DNA from: CADCWF01 sp903864575
GTDB taxonomy: Bacteria > Chloroflexota > Chloroflexia > Thermomicrobiales > UBA6265
Length of the DNA: 12,723 nucleotides
Direction: 5' to 3'
Assembly: GCA_040376155.1 (NCBI GenBank)
Contig: JBEIRG010000081.1
Coordinates: 1 to 12,723 of the forward strand
Each line of letters begins with the position of its first letter. Position 1 is the first letter of the stretch. Position numbers and translations under genes: made by a program. The notes under the pieces were generated by a model. The model ran no database searches and was not told the DNA's origin. It saw only the letters and a program-made list of their open reading frames with translations. Below, piece after piece: positions 1 through 7,210 of the stretch.

Positions 1-776
1 CCCTGGTGGACGAGCATTCCGAGCCCATCGAGCGTGCCAAACCCGCGCTCCCGCGCTGCCAGCAGCAAATCGGTGTCCCGGTAGGTCAGATCGGCCACGA
101 ACGAACCATCGGGCATGAAATCGAGCAGACTGAGGTCGAGCGGTGTTTCCCCGGGACGCCAGCCAAGTGAGGTGGCGTTGACCAGTAACCCGGCCTCCGG
201 GAGCGCGGCGCGCAGCGACGCATCATCGATGCCGGTGAGCCCGAGCCGTATGCCTGGCAGATCGGCCGCAAGGTCGGCGGCACGCTCGGGCCTGCGGTTC
301 GCCACAATGATCGAGGGCACACCCAGGTCACGCAGGGCCAGCACCACCGCGCGGGCCGCCCCTCCAGCCCCAAGCACCACCGCCGGACGGGTGCCTGCAA
401 GCGGATCGGTCTCGGCCAGCGATGTGCGGAACCCGTGATGATCGGTGTTCTCGCCGATCAGCCGCCCATCCCGCGAGACGATGGTGTTCACCGCCCCGGC
501 GAGCCGGCCGCTGTCGGCGATCTCGTCCAACATCGCCATCACGTTGATCTTGTGCGGTACGGTGACGCATGCGCCCAAGGCCTCGGGCGCCCGCAGGGCG
601 GCTACACGTGTGGGCAGGTCCGCCAACGGGGTGTGCCATTTCTCGAACGTCGCGGGAATGCCGGCGGCATCGAGGGCAGGCTGCTGGAACGCGGGCGACA
701 GCGAATGCGCGACCGGATCGCCGATGATGCCGACGATCCGGCGGACATTACTGTCCTTCGTTGTTGAGGTAAGCAT
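1..776 (-). CDS. aroE: Shikimate dehydrogenase AroE, 3' end cut by window edge
   Basis: NADP-dependent reduction of 3-dehydroshikimate to shikimate in the cytoplasmic chorismate pathway. The minus frame reads 258 codons without a stop. Motifs in order: AHSLSPAFQQ (shikimate-binding Ser pair), VTVPHK (catalytic Lys), GENTDHHG (catalytic Asp), the nucleotide loop GAGGAARA followed by NRRPERA (the NADP-type basic patch), NATSLGW, DLTYRDTD and DGLGMLVHQG. The last motif lies close to the usual C-terminus, so only about 20-30 residues are missing. The ATG at 776-774 is the only nearby in-frame start (MLTSTTKDSN...). It lies inside the end of mltG, giving a 29-base overlap, and no strong Shine-Dalgarno is visible, so translational coupling to mltG is likely. 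An ATG at mltG's stop (748-750) is in a different frame and does not give this protein. Identity is secure from the motifs. Confidence 0.95.
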   Translation of the reverse strand, partial: MLTSTTKDSNVRRIVGIIGDPVAHSLSPAFQQPALDAAGIPATFEKWHTPLADLPTRVAALRAPEALGACVTVPHKINVMAMLDEIADSGRLAGAVNTIVSRDGRLIGENTDHHGFRTSLAETDPLAGTRPAVVLGAGGAARAVVLALRDLGVPSIIVANRRPERAADLAADLPGIRLGLTGIDDASLRAALPEAGLLVNATSLGWRPGETPLDLSLLDFMPDGSFVADLTYRDTDLLLAARERGFGTLDGLGMLVHQ

Positions 777-1824
777 CCACGTTCGCCTGCTGCTCCTCGT
801 ACGTCGCGGCGAACGCGTGCTCGCCGGAATCTCCCTTGGCCACGAAGTACATGAACTCGGTTTGCGCAGGATCGAGCACGGCCTGCAGCGAGGCGAGCCC
901 GGGGTTGCAGATCGGCGCAGGCGGAATGCCGTCGTTTTGGTACATGTTGTACGGGCTGGCTGCGAAAAGATCATCACCGGTCAGCTTCGGCCACCATTCG
1001 CCAGGCTGCCCGAGCACATACTGCACGGTCGGATCGGCATCGAGCCGCCATCCCTGCTCCCAGCGGCTCAGGTAGACGTCCGCAATGATCGGACGCTCGG
1101 GCGGGATCACGGCCTCCCGCTCGACCAGCGACGCAAAAATCACCACCTGCTGGATGGACATGCCCGCCTCGGCCGTCATCGCGCGCATCTCCGGGTCGAA
1201 ACGGTTGCCGAAGTTCGCCAGCATCGCCTCGACGTTCGCCAGCGGGTCGACCGCGGAGAAGTTGTAGGTGTCAGGGAAGAGGTATCCCTCCAGCGGCGCG
1301 TCCGGGGGCAGGTCCGCGAGAAAATCGAACTGGCTTCGGTCGACGTCGATGACCGCCTGCATGAACGCATCGAATCCGCCCTCGCCGCCCTGTTCCTCGT
1401 AGAGTTCGGCGATCTGCTCGATCCGATACCCCTCCGGCACCGTGATCGCAAAGGAGTCGGGTTCTGCCGGGGCCTCGGCGGAGACAGCTTCCTCTCCTGA
1501 AATCAGCCCGATGATTTCTGGCTGGCTCATCCCCTTGCTGATCGTGTACGTGCCCGGCAGCAGCGAGCCGCCGCTCAGTTTCAGTTGCGTCTTGAACAGC
1601 AATTCGGATTTGATGAGTCCGGCCTCCCGCAACAGGGTGGCCAGTTCGCTCTCGTCCTCATCCTCGGCGATCGTGATCTGGATCCGCTTGCCAAGATCAT
1701 CGGGCTTGGCGGCATCGGTCACGAACTGGAAAAAGCGCGTAGCGCCAAGCATTACCAGCGCCGCGAGCGCGACGACGGTGAGAATCTTCAGCAGGGACAG
1801 GAGAATTCGCAACACGTCTGGCAT
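748..1824 (-). CDS. mltG: Endolytic murein transglycosylase MltG (YceG-like)
   Basis: Membrane-anchored lytic transglycosylase that cleaves nascent glycan strands outside the membrane and so helps set peptidoglycan chain length. With the ATG at 1824 the product is 358 aa: a hydrophobic anchor at about residues 5-29 and an acidic linker, then a domain with VPEGYRIEQIAELY (129-142) and LEGYLFPDTYNF (178-189). The catalytic segment is ASLVERE (231-237; E235 matches the family's catalytic Glu), followed by LDADPTVQY (261-269), SPYNMY and the GIPPAPICNPG loop (299-309). Length is normal. The frame is open upstream to an ATG at 1896, but the first 24 codons of that version do not resemble the family and precede the anchor. 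GGAG lies just before the chosen ATG with unusually short spacing, so the start is good but not certain. mltG next to aroE is a common bacterial arrangement. Confidence 0.93.
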   Translation of the reverse strand: MPDVLRILLSLLKILTVVALAALVMLGATRFFQFVTDAAKPDDLGKRIQITIAEDEDESELATLLREAGLIKSELLFKTQLKLSGGSLLPGTYTISKGMSQPEIIGLISGEEAVSAEAPAEPDSFAITVPEGYRIEQIAELYEEQGGEGGFDAFMQAVIDVDRSQFDFLADLPPDAPLEGYLFPDTYNFSAVDPLANVEAMLANFGNRFDPEMRAMTAEAGMSIQQVVIFASLVEREAVIPPERPIIADVYLSRWEQGWRLDADPTVQYVLGQPGEWWPKLTGDDLFAASPYNMYQNDGIPPAPICNPGLASLQAVLDPAQTEFMYFVAKGDSGEHAFAATYEEQQANVDAYLNNEGQ

Positions 1825-1881
1825 GCTCCCGGGGTGTCGGCCATCCCGGATCGTGGCGGGAGGCCCGGTTGCGTTCCCGGC

Positions 1882-1887
1882 CATAAT
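1882..1887 (+). promoter_or_regulatory. Candidate miaA -10 element, leaderless start
   Basis: CATAAT matches TATAAT at five of six positions and ends seven bases before the miaA ATG at 1895. A transcript starting the usual distance downstream would begin at or next to the initiation codon. No Shine-Dalgarno is visible upstream of that ATG, which agrees with leaderless translation. No clear -35 is seen. The element overlaps the opposite-strand TATTAT. Confidence 0.4.
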
Positions 1888-1911
1888 AGACGGCATGTGC
1901 TACTGCAACAA
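1884..1911 (-). promoter_or_regulatory. Candidate mltG promoter, divergent
   Basis: On the minus strand TATTAT (1889-1884) matches the -10 consensus at five of six positions. TTGTTG (1911-1906) lies 16 bases upstream of it as a weak -35. The predicted start near 1877 would give a leader of roughly 50 bases before the mltG ATG at 1824. The -35 falls inside the first codons of miaA. Confidence 0.45.
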
Positions 1912-2860
1912 ACCCTCCGCCGACGGTCGCGACGGTCCATCCCTCCCGAAAATCGTGGTTGTCTCCGGCCCGACCGCCACCGGCAAGACCTCGCTCGGCG
2001 TTCACCTCGCCACCCGGTTCGGCGGTGAGGTGGTCAACGCCGACTCCCGGTATCTCTACCGCGGCTTCGACATCGGGGTGGCCAAGCCGGACCTCGCCGA
2101 GCGGCGTGGCGTCCCGCACCATTTGATCGACATTCTCCCGCCCGACAGCGACATGTCGCTCGCCCGCTACCAGGATCTCGCGTTCGCAGCGATTGGAGAC
2201 GTCCTTTCGCGGGGCAGGCTCCCGATCCTCGCAGGGGGTACGCCGCTCTACCTCAACGCTGTCGTCGAAAACTGGAGGATTCCGCGAGTTCCTCCCGATC
2301 CCGAGTTCCGGGCACTGCTCGATGCCGAAGCTGCCGAAACCGGAGTCGGACCATTGCACGACCGCCTGCGCGTCGTGGATCCTGCGACAGCCGCGAGGAC
2401 CGGGCCGAACCTGCGGCGGATCATCCGTGCACTTGAGATATTCCACGCCACGGGATCCCCCATGTCGGATCAGGAGGGCAAGGGACCACCCCGATGGAAC
2501 GCCATCGAGCTCGGCCTCTTTCGTGACCGCGACGTGTTGTTCCCGGAGATCGACCGTCGCGTCGAGGCCATGATCGCGGCCGGGCTTGTCGAGGAGATAC
2601 GTGGTCTGCTCGCCTCCGGCATTCCCGAGGATGCCCCCGCGATGAGCAGCATCGGGTATCGGCAACTCCTCCCTTATCTCCGCGGCGAGGAGCAACTCCA
2701 GCAAGGGATTGCCGCGATCACCAGCGACACCCGGCGTTATGTACGTCACCAGGAAACGTGGCTACGGCGAAACGACCGCTTGATCCGGCTCGACCCGGAC
2801 CGCGACCCGTGGCCGGAACGGGCCGAACGTCTCGTCGGCGCGTTCCTCGCGTCGCCCTGA
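1895..2860 (+). CDS. miaA: tRNA dimethylallyltransferase MiaA
   Basis: Transfers the dimethylallyl group of DMAPP to N6 of A37 in tRNAs reading UNN codons, giving i6A. The 321-aa product has the P-loop GPTATGKT (25-32), NADSRYLYRGFDIGVAKP (48-65; D50 is the general-base position), GVPHHLIDILPP (72-83), AGGTPLYL (113-120), RRIIRALEIFHATG, and the C-terminal AMSSIGYRQL and RRYVRHQETWLRR segments that contact tRNA. Length is typical. The frame is open upstream to 1442, but that part is antisense to mltG and carries no family signal. The ATG at 1895 gives an N-terminus about 18 residues longer than the family core and lacks a Shine-Dalgarno, so a leaderless message is suspected. It is divergent from mltG and 66 bases upstream of the sufU-like gene. 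Confidence 0.95.
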   Translation: MCYCNKPSADGRDGPSLPKIVVVSGPTATGKTSLGVHLATRFGGEVVNADSRYLYRGFDIGVAKPDLAERRGVPHHLIDILPPDSDMSLARYQDLAFAAIGDVLSRGRLPILAGGTPLYLNAVVENWRIPRVPPDPEFRALLDAEAAETGVGPLHDRLRVVDPATAARTGPNLRRIIRALEIFHATGSPMSDQEGKGPPRWNAIELGLFRDRDVLFPEIDRRVEAMIAAGLVEEIRGLLASGIPEDAPAMSSIGYRQLLPYLRGEEQLQQGIAAITSDTRRYVRHQETWLRRNDRLIRLDPDRDPWPERAERLVGAFLASP

Positions 2861-2885
2861 TACGCCGCGTGCGACCAAGCCTGCC

Positions 2886-2920
2886 TATACTGCCGGTATC
2901 GTCTCGCCGCGCTCCAGGAG
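2886..2920 (+). promoter_or_regulatory. Candidate -10 and Shine-Dalgarno of the sufU-like gene
   Basis: TATACT (2886-2891) lies in the short gap after miaA and is a good -10. No convincing -35 is seen at 16-18 bases upstream. AGGAG (2916-2920) sits six bases before the ATG at 2927 and fixes that start. TATACTGCC resembles sequences found upstream of the DUF2851 and decarboxylase genes. Confidence 0.4.
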
Positions 2921-2926
2921 TCCTCA

Positions 2927-3361
2927 ATGGATCGTCAGGCCTACATCGATCATCTGCTCGACCACTTCCAGCACCCTCGCTCCAAGCACCGGATGGAGGA
3001 CGCCGATATCCAGCTCGGCGGGGGCAACCCCGGGTGCGGCGACCTTATCACCATCTATCTCAAGGTCGGCGACGACGACCGAATCACCGACATCTCCTTC
3101 GAGGGCGAGGGCTGCACCATCAGCCAGGCGGGCGGATCGATCCTCGCCGAAATGGCGAAGGGCATGAGCCTCGATGAGGTGAAGGAACTCGGTCTGCCGA
3201 CGATGCGGGAAGAAATGGGCGAGGACATCGTCAAAAGCAGGGTCCGCTGCGCCACACTCGCCTTGGGCACGCTCCAGGCCGCGGTTGACCAGTTCCGGAG
3301 CGACCGGGAACGCGCTCGCGCCGGACTGCCGCCAGTCGACCGGAGTTCGTTCCAGGTCTGA
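2927..3361 (+). CDS. sufU: SufU/NifU-like iron-sulfur cluster assembly scaffold
   Basis: A cytoplasmic protein of the IscU/SufU fold that accepts persulfide sulfur from a cysteine desulfurase and passes it on for Fe-S assembly; SufU types bind zinc. The 144-aa product keeps all three ligand cysteines: C37 in GGNPGCGD with D39 beside it, C63 in GEGCTISQAG, and C108 in RVRCATLALGTL. The longer stretch between the second and third cysteines (about residues 75-105, KGMSLDEVKELGLP) is the insertion that separates SufU from IscU. The start is fixed by AGGAG six bases upstream. No sufBCDS genes are in the window, so it stands apart from a suf operon here. The next gene, DUF2851, is 97 bases downstream on the same strand. 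Confidence 0.92.
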   Translation: MDRQAYIDHLLDHFQHPRSKHRMEDADIQLGGGNPGCGDLITIYLKVGDDDRITDISFEGEGCTISQAGGSILAEMAKGMSLDEVKELGLPTMREEMGEDIVKSRVRCATLALGTLQAAVDQFRSDRERARAGLPPVDRSSFQV

Positions 3362-3405
3362 GCGGACACCCTGCCATCCGGCGAGCCGGTTCGCATCATT
3401 CCGGG

Positions 3406-3452
3406 TATCCTGCCGCGCAAGGCAGGCATCTCGACGATCGTTCGGCGTGGAG
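3406..3452 (+). promoter_or_regulatory. Candidate -10 and Shine-Dalgarno of the DUF2851 gene
   Basis: TATCCT (3406-3411) in the sufU-DUF2851 gap is a plausible -10 without a recognisable -35. GGAG (3449-3452) sits six bases before the ATG at 3459. An in-frame GTG at 3447 would add four residues but has no well-spaced Shine-Dalgarno. Confidence 0.3.
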
Positions 3453-3458
3453 CGCGCG

Positions 3459-4799
3459 ATGGCTGGCGCAGAGGGCATTTCCGAACTCGCCATGAGTCTC
3501 GCGTGGCATCGCGGGCTGCTCCCGGGTCCGTTCCTCACGACGGACGGGAAGCGAGTCGAGATTGTCCACCGGGGCGTTTGGAGCCACGGCTTTGGCCCGG
3601 ACTTCACGGACGCCATGATTCTCTTTGACGGCCGTGACCTGCGAACCGGCGCCGTGGAGATGCACCTCAACGGGCGTGGCTGGAATGACCACGGCCACCA
3701 GCGCGACCCTCGCTACTCCAGCGTGATCCTGCACGTCGTACTCGACGGAGCAGATGTTTCCGCTCGGACCCTCGATGGCGCAATCCTGCCAACCGTCGCA
3801 CTGCCGCCTGACGCGATCGCCCGTCTGCCCGAGGTCGGGATTGGTCCGGAATCATGGACCCGATTCGGTGGCGAGGCCTGCGCGCCGGAGCTTGCCGCGT
3901 CCAACCCTGCACGGTTGCGAGACGCCATCTGGTCACTCGGCGATCGCCGGCTCGCGGCGCGAGCCGCAAGAATCGAGGCCCGCCTGACCACCGAGCCAGC
4001 CGCCGAGGCGCTCTGGTCGGAATTGCTCGATGGGCTCGGATTCAGTGCGAACCGGGAGCCGATGCGCGCCCTCGCCGCTCTTGTCCCGATCGGTGTGCTG
4101 GACGCCACCCTCGCGGCGCGACCTGCCGGCGGCAGGCTCGATCTCGCTCGCGCCCTCCTGTTCGGCGCAGCCGGATACTTGCCGTTCACGCCGTCCGAGG
4201 CCGCGCTTGCCGGGTTCTCTACAAGGGACACCTCGACCATCGAGGCCCTGTGGCAGGAGGCGGGAGGGCCGTGGACTGACCTGACCCTTTCCCCCACCGC
4301 ATGGACGCGAACCCGTGCGCGGCCTGCCAACCATCCGGCTGCCCGACTTGCGGTTGCCGCGGCCATCGCCGCCGCCGCCCAGGAGCGAGGCGGGCTCCTG
4401 GCCTGCATCACCGCGCCGCTTCGGGAGGGAGCAGACCCCGCTCGATTGCTGGTTTCGCTCGCTGCGCCTCCGGCCTCTCCGGGTATTGGCGCGGACCGCG
4501 CCGGAGACATGGTGTCGAGTTCGCTCATCCCATTCGCGCTCGCCTTTGCCGAGGCCACCGGCGATCACGCACTTTCGGAGTCCGCCTCCCGGGCGTGGGA
4601 GATGCTGCCAGCTCCGGCAAGCAACACGATCACGCGGCGCGCGCTTGCCCAGGTCGCCGGGAACAGCACGCTCGGCCCCATCGGGGGCCGCGGCATGCAG
4701 GGTCTGATCCATCTCGACATGACGCTCTGCGCCGCTCGCCGGTGCTTCGAATGCCCGATCGCCCACCGGGTTCTCGCGGAGGATGCCCAAACGTCCTGA
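3459..4799 (+). CDS. DUF2851 family protein
   Basis: Function unknown; recognised as DUF2851 from its motif string. In the 446-aa product: a conserved N-terminal block with T27-T28-D29-G30, GPDFTDAMILF (46-56), GAVEMHL (64-70), WNDHGH (75-80), Y86 and ILHVVLDG (90-97). A helical middle contains RALLFGAAGYLPF. Near the C-terminus is a cysteine cluster CAARRCFECPIA (C424, C429, C432), and C141 stands alone in GGEACAPEL. The PDF...ExH spacing (D48, E67, H69) recalls a PD-(D/E)XK nuclease core, which is my inference only. The frame is open upstream to 3285 inside sufU, but the ATG at 3459 with GGAG six bases upstream gives the proper N-terminus. It may be co-transcribed with the Fe-S scaffold gene. 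No signal peptide is seen. Confidence 0.87.
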   Translation: MAGAEGISELAMSLAWHRGLLPGPFLTTDGKRVEIVHRGVWSHGFGPDFTDAMILFDGRDLRTGAVEMHLNGRGWNDHGHQRDPRYSSVILHVVLDGADVSARTLDGAILPTVALPPDAIARLPEVGIGPESWTRFGGEACAPELAASNPARLRDAIWSLGDRRLAARAARIEARLTTEPAAEALWSELLDGLGFSANREPMRALAALVPIGVLDATLAARPAGGRLDLARALLFGAAGYLPFTPSEAALAGFSTRDTSTIEALWQEAGGPWTDLTLSPTAWTRTRARPANHPAARLAVAAAIAAAAQERGGLLACITAPLREGADPARLLVSLAAPPASPGIGADRAGDMVSSSLIPFALAFAEATGDHALSESASRAWEMLPAPASNTITRRALAQVAGNSTLGPIGGRGMQGLIHLDMTLCAARRCFECPIAHRVLAEDAQTS

Positions 4800-5133
4800 T
4801 CCTCCCGCCATGGTTCGGCGGTCCGCCTCGCTCCCGGCTCATGCCGTACAGACACGACCAACAGGTCTCCGGACACGTTGTACGTACGCCATGCCTGCAC
4901 CGGGCGATGGAAGCTCCGTCGAAGCTGGACACCCAGTCACAATTCCGCTCTCTCACCGCGTACGTATGGGTGTTTTCGGTGGCTCTCCTGCCATTGCACT
5001 CCCGCGCAAGACCGCTAGATTGGGTGAGAACCGAACGGACAGGGCAGGCTATCGCAGCCGGTCCGGACCGAACGGCTCGGATCCGCAGCCTCCGGCGACG
5101 CGCCGGAACCCATCGAAACGGGAGCACCACTGC
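4800..5133 (+). other. 334-base non-coding gap: promoter and leader of the exported-protein gene
   Basis: No credible gene is seen. Its right half holds a promoter (4994-5021) and a leader of about 105 bases. That leader contains a hairpin (TCCGGCG / CGCCGGA at 5091-5107, loop ACG) just upstream of a GGGAG Shine-Dalgarno (5120-5124). The left half shows only short repeats of GTACGTA type around 4877 and 4958 and no clear terminator for DUF2851. A frame open through the gap from 4783 has no domain content before 5134. Confidence 0.5.
4994..5021 (+). promoter_or_regulatory. Sigma-70-type promoter for the exported SH3b protein
   Basis: TTGCAC (4994-4999), a spacer of 16 bases and TAGATT (5016-5021) form a good housekeeping-type promoter in an otherwise GC-rich gap. 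The predicted start near 5028 leaves a leader of about 105 bases. Confidence 0.5.
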
Positions 5134-6249
5134 ATGGACCCGCGATCGTTCGACGATATTGCCAAGTCGATTGCGGCTCCCCGCAGGCTGGCGACCCGAC
5201 GCGGGTTGCTTGCCGCCATCCCCGCTCTTGCGGCCACCATTGCCGCTCCGAGGATCAGCCAGGCGCTGGACGCTGGCCAGGTCGGTCCCATCACCACAGC
5301 TGGAGGCGCAATCATCTGCACCTCCGGCGACGACTGCCCGTCCGGGCTGATCTGCCTCAATGGCATCTGTTCGCATCTGCCGGTCGGCGGGGCGCGCCTG
5401 GACGCTCCGCAGTTGATCGAGCAGCCGCGTTCGACGCCTACCCCGGGAACATCCATCGGGACCGGTCCAGCCACCAGCAGCGGCAGCGTCGGCCCCCAGC
5501 CGTCTCCGCGACCGAACGACGCTCAGACTCCGGAGGCGGGCAAGACCGCGACGCCAGTCGCCAGCGCCACGCCGCCCTCCGGCATTGGCGGCGAGGTCGG
5601 CAGCGACCCCCTGCCTGCGGGCATCTTCAAGGGCCGCTGCGGCAAACTCGGCGCAGACGCGGTCTACCCGCTGATCGACGTCGGGTCCGAGCAACGGCCA
5701 AGCTCCGAAGCCCCCGAAGGCGCTCCGGACAACCCGACCGACTTCAGCGCCACCGTCGTCAATGCCAGCCTCGACAGCCTTCTCAAGTTCGAGCATGCCA
5801 TCGATATCCGTCTCGATCCGAAAGACCCGGCAACGTCAGTCGCATGCGGCAACATCGAAGGTCAAGTGGACGAGACCGGCGTCAAGCGCGAGCTTCCGGT
5901 CTCCCTCGACGAGCAGAACGAAAGCGGCGTCAGCGGCCTCGCCTGGATTCGTGACGAAGGCGAACGGGCGCTAACCTACGTCTACGCCGATCGCCCGGCA
6001 ACGGGAGCGTCTGACGAGTCCGGTTCCACCGACGCCCCCACCTATGTCGAGGGCGACATCATCCGGCCCGCGGCGGACCTGAACCTCCGGGCCGAGCCGA
6101 CGACGGAAGCTCCGATCACCGGAATTCTCGGCGCGGGCACGAATCTCGAAGTCACCGGCGACTCCGCGGAAGGATGGGTTCCGATCAAGGAGCCGATTTC
6201 CGGAGCGCGGGGCTTCGTCTCCGAGGAGTTTGTCGAGCCGGTCCAATAA
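5134..6249 (+). CDS. Tat-exported protein with four-cysteine motif and SH3b domain
   Basis: A 371-aa secreted or envelope protein of unknown role. Residues 1-47 look like a twin-arginine signal peptide: ATRRGLL (20-26), a hydrophobic run to about residue 38, then SQALDAG. Mature residues 62-79 carry C-x5-CPSGLIC-x4-C, a compact disulfide-type motif (C62, C68, C74, C79). A Pro/Thr/Ser-rich linker covers about 83-170. The middle domain (about 175-290) begins KGRCGKLG and has VYPLIDVG, NASLDSLLKFEHAIDI, VACGNIEG and ESGVSGLAW. I recall similar unnamed exported proteins in Chloroflexota but cannot name the domain. Residues 305-371 are an SH3b domain (LNLRAEPTTEAPITGILGAG ... GWVPI ... GFVSEEFVEP), often involved in cell-wall contact. 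GGGAG precedes the ATG. Monocistronic by its own promoter and terminator. Confidence 0.85.
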   Translation: MDPRSFDDIAKSIAAPRRLATRRGLLAAIPALAATIAAPRISQALDAGQVGPITTAGGAIICTSGDDCPSGLICLNGICSHLPVGGARLDAPQLIEQPRSTPTPGTSIGTGPATSSGSVGPQPSPRPNDAQTPEAGKTATPVASATPPSGIGGEVGSDPLPAGIFKGRCGKLGADAVYPLIDVGSEQRPSSEAPEGAPDNPTDFSATVVNASLDSLLKFEHAIDIRLDPKDPATSVACGNIEGQVDETGVKRELPVSLDEQNESGVSGLAWIRDEGERALTYVYADRPATGASDESGSTDAPTYVEGDIIRPAADLNLRAEPTTEAPITGILGAGTNLEVTGDSAEGWVPIKEPISGARGFVSEEFVEPVQ

Positions 6250-6264
6250 CCTTTGCTCCCCAGC

Positions 6265-6301
6265 GAAGCGAGCCCGGAGCAGATTGCTCCGGGCTCGTTT
6301 C
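6265..6301. terminator. Strong hairpin between convergent genes
   Basis: GAAGCGAGCCCGGAGCA (6265-6281) pairs with 6285-6301 across a three-base loop GAT. This is a 17-bp stem with one G-T pair. It sits 15 bases after the exported-protein stop and 25 bases before the SDR stop. On the plus strand a short TTT closes the stem; the minus side lacks a T-run. It probably ends transcription from both sides. Confidence 0.8.
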
Positions 6302-6326
6302 GTGGTTGCCGGGGATTTCGGGTCGC

Positions 6327-7094
6327 CTAGAAATAGTTGACCGTGATCCCGCCATCGACGACGAACTGGCTGCCAGTCATCCAGCTCGACTCGTCGGACG
6401 CGAGAAAGATGCCAGCCCAGACGATATCCTCGGCGCGCCCGAACCGGCCCATCGGGATGCGGTTGAGCCGCTTCATCTTCTCGGCCTCACTGGCGAACAG
6501 CGTCTCCATCAACGGCGTCAACACCGGTCCCGGACAGATCGCGTTCGCCCGGATGCCCTGCTTGCCATACTGCACCGCCAGCGACCGCGTCAGCGACAGG
6601 ACCGCACCCTTGCTCGCGGTGTAGGCATCCTGCGGCACGCTGCAGCCGAGCAGCGCCACAAACGACGCGATGTTGACGATCGAGCCGCCGCCAGCATCGC
6701 GCAGCGCCGGAATGCCATGCTCGCAGCAAATCGCGACTCCACGGACGTTTACGTCCAGCACCCGCTGCCATGTCTCAGCCGAGGTCTCCTCGACTGAGGT
6801 GTCCTCATTGGGCATGATCCCGGCATTGTTGTAGAGGACGTTCACCTTCCCGAACGCCTTCTGACCCTCGGCAATGGCCCGCTTCACGTCGCCTGAGTCG
6901 GTAACGCTGCCGACCACCGGCAGGATCGCGGCCCGGTGCTGATCGCCCGCCTCGGCAATGGACGCCTCGAGCGGCCCGTCCGCGACATCGAACGCGACGA
7001 TTTTCGCGCCCTGCTCCGCAAACATCTTCGTCGCAACGCGCCCCATTCCGCTCGCCGCGCCCGTGACCAGGATGACCTTGTTCGCCAGCCGCAT
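6327..7094 (-). CDS. SDR-family NAD(P)-dependent oxidoreductase
   Basis: Classical short-chain dehydrogenase/reductase of 255 aa, cytoplasmic; the substrate cannot be read from sequence. Rossmann loop TGAASGMG (11-18), D36 at the end of the second strand (favouring NAD over NADP), NNAG (89-92), N116, catalytic S144, Y158 and K162 (YTASK), the PGPV loop (189-192) and the C-terminal VDGGITVNYF. The catalytic tetrad is complete. The frame is open to 7145, and ATGs occur at 7145, 7100 and 7094. AAGGA lies seven bases from 7094 but only one from 7100, so 7094 (MRLANKVILVTG) is preferred. TAGGAT (7141-7136) upstream could be its -10. It is convergent with the exported-protein gene and divergent from the small membrane protein. 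Confidence 0.93.
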   Translation of the reverse strand: MRLANKVILVTGAASGMGRVATKMFAEQGAKIVAFDVADGPLEASIAEAGDQHRAAILPVVGSVTDSGDVKRAIAEGQKAFGKVNVLYNNAGIMPNEDTSVEETSAETWQRVLDVNVRGVAICCEHGIPALRDAGGGSIVNIASFVALLGCSVPQDAYTASKGAVLSLTRSLAVQYGKQGIRANAICPGPVLTPLMETLFASEAEKMKRLNRIPMGRFGRAEDIVWAGIFLASDESSWMTGSQFVVDGGITVNYF

Positions 7095-7135
7095 CCCCAT
7101 ATCCTTCGCTACCAACCGGTGCCTGTCGACCGGCG

Positions 7136-7141
7136 ATCCTA
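7136..7141 (-). promoter_or_regulatory. Candidate -10 of the SDR gene
   Basis: On the minus strand TAGGAT (7141-7136) lies about 40 bases before the SDR start and is followed by CGCC, like other -10 candidates in this window. No -35 match is found. Confidence 0.25.
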
Positions 7142-7210
7142 GCACGGCACGGTAAGGGCCCGTCGCGGCGGTGTTCGAGCCAGCGCGGCACAGCGAGGCT
7201 GAGGCAGGGC

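Noticed and set aside
445..1500. Plus-strand open frame of 351 codons across aroE and mltG
   Set aside because: Antisense to two genes with complete family motifs; Arg/His/Leu-rich shadow composition.
1697..2749. Minus-strand open frame of 350 codons antisense to miaA
   Set aside because: No recognisable domain; the plus strand is unmistakably MiaA.
3713..4558. Long minus-strand open frame (281 codons) antisense to DUF2851
   Set aside because: Composition is Ala/Ser/Arg-rich as expected from antisense GC-rich DNA, with no domain, while the plus frame carries the DUF2851 motifs.
5059..5070. Perfect 12-base palindrome CGGTCCGGACCG as a possible operator
   Set aside because: A palindrome of this length is expected a few times by chance in 12.7 kb of GC-rich DNA, and it has no second copy or arm extension.
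4783..5133. N-terminal extension of the exported protein into the upstream gap
   Set aside because: It would bury the Tat signal internally and overlap DUF2851; the ATG at 5134 has a Shine-Dalgarno and starts the signal peptide correctly.
4630..5796. Minus-strand open frame of 388 codons spanning the 4800-5133 gap
   Set aside because: Arg/Gly-rich shadow across two unrelated plus-strand genes; no motif or plausible start.
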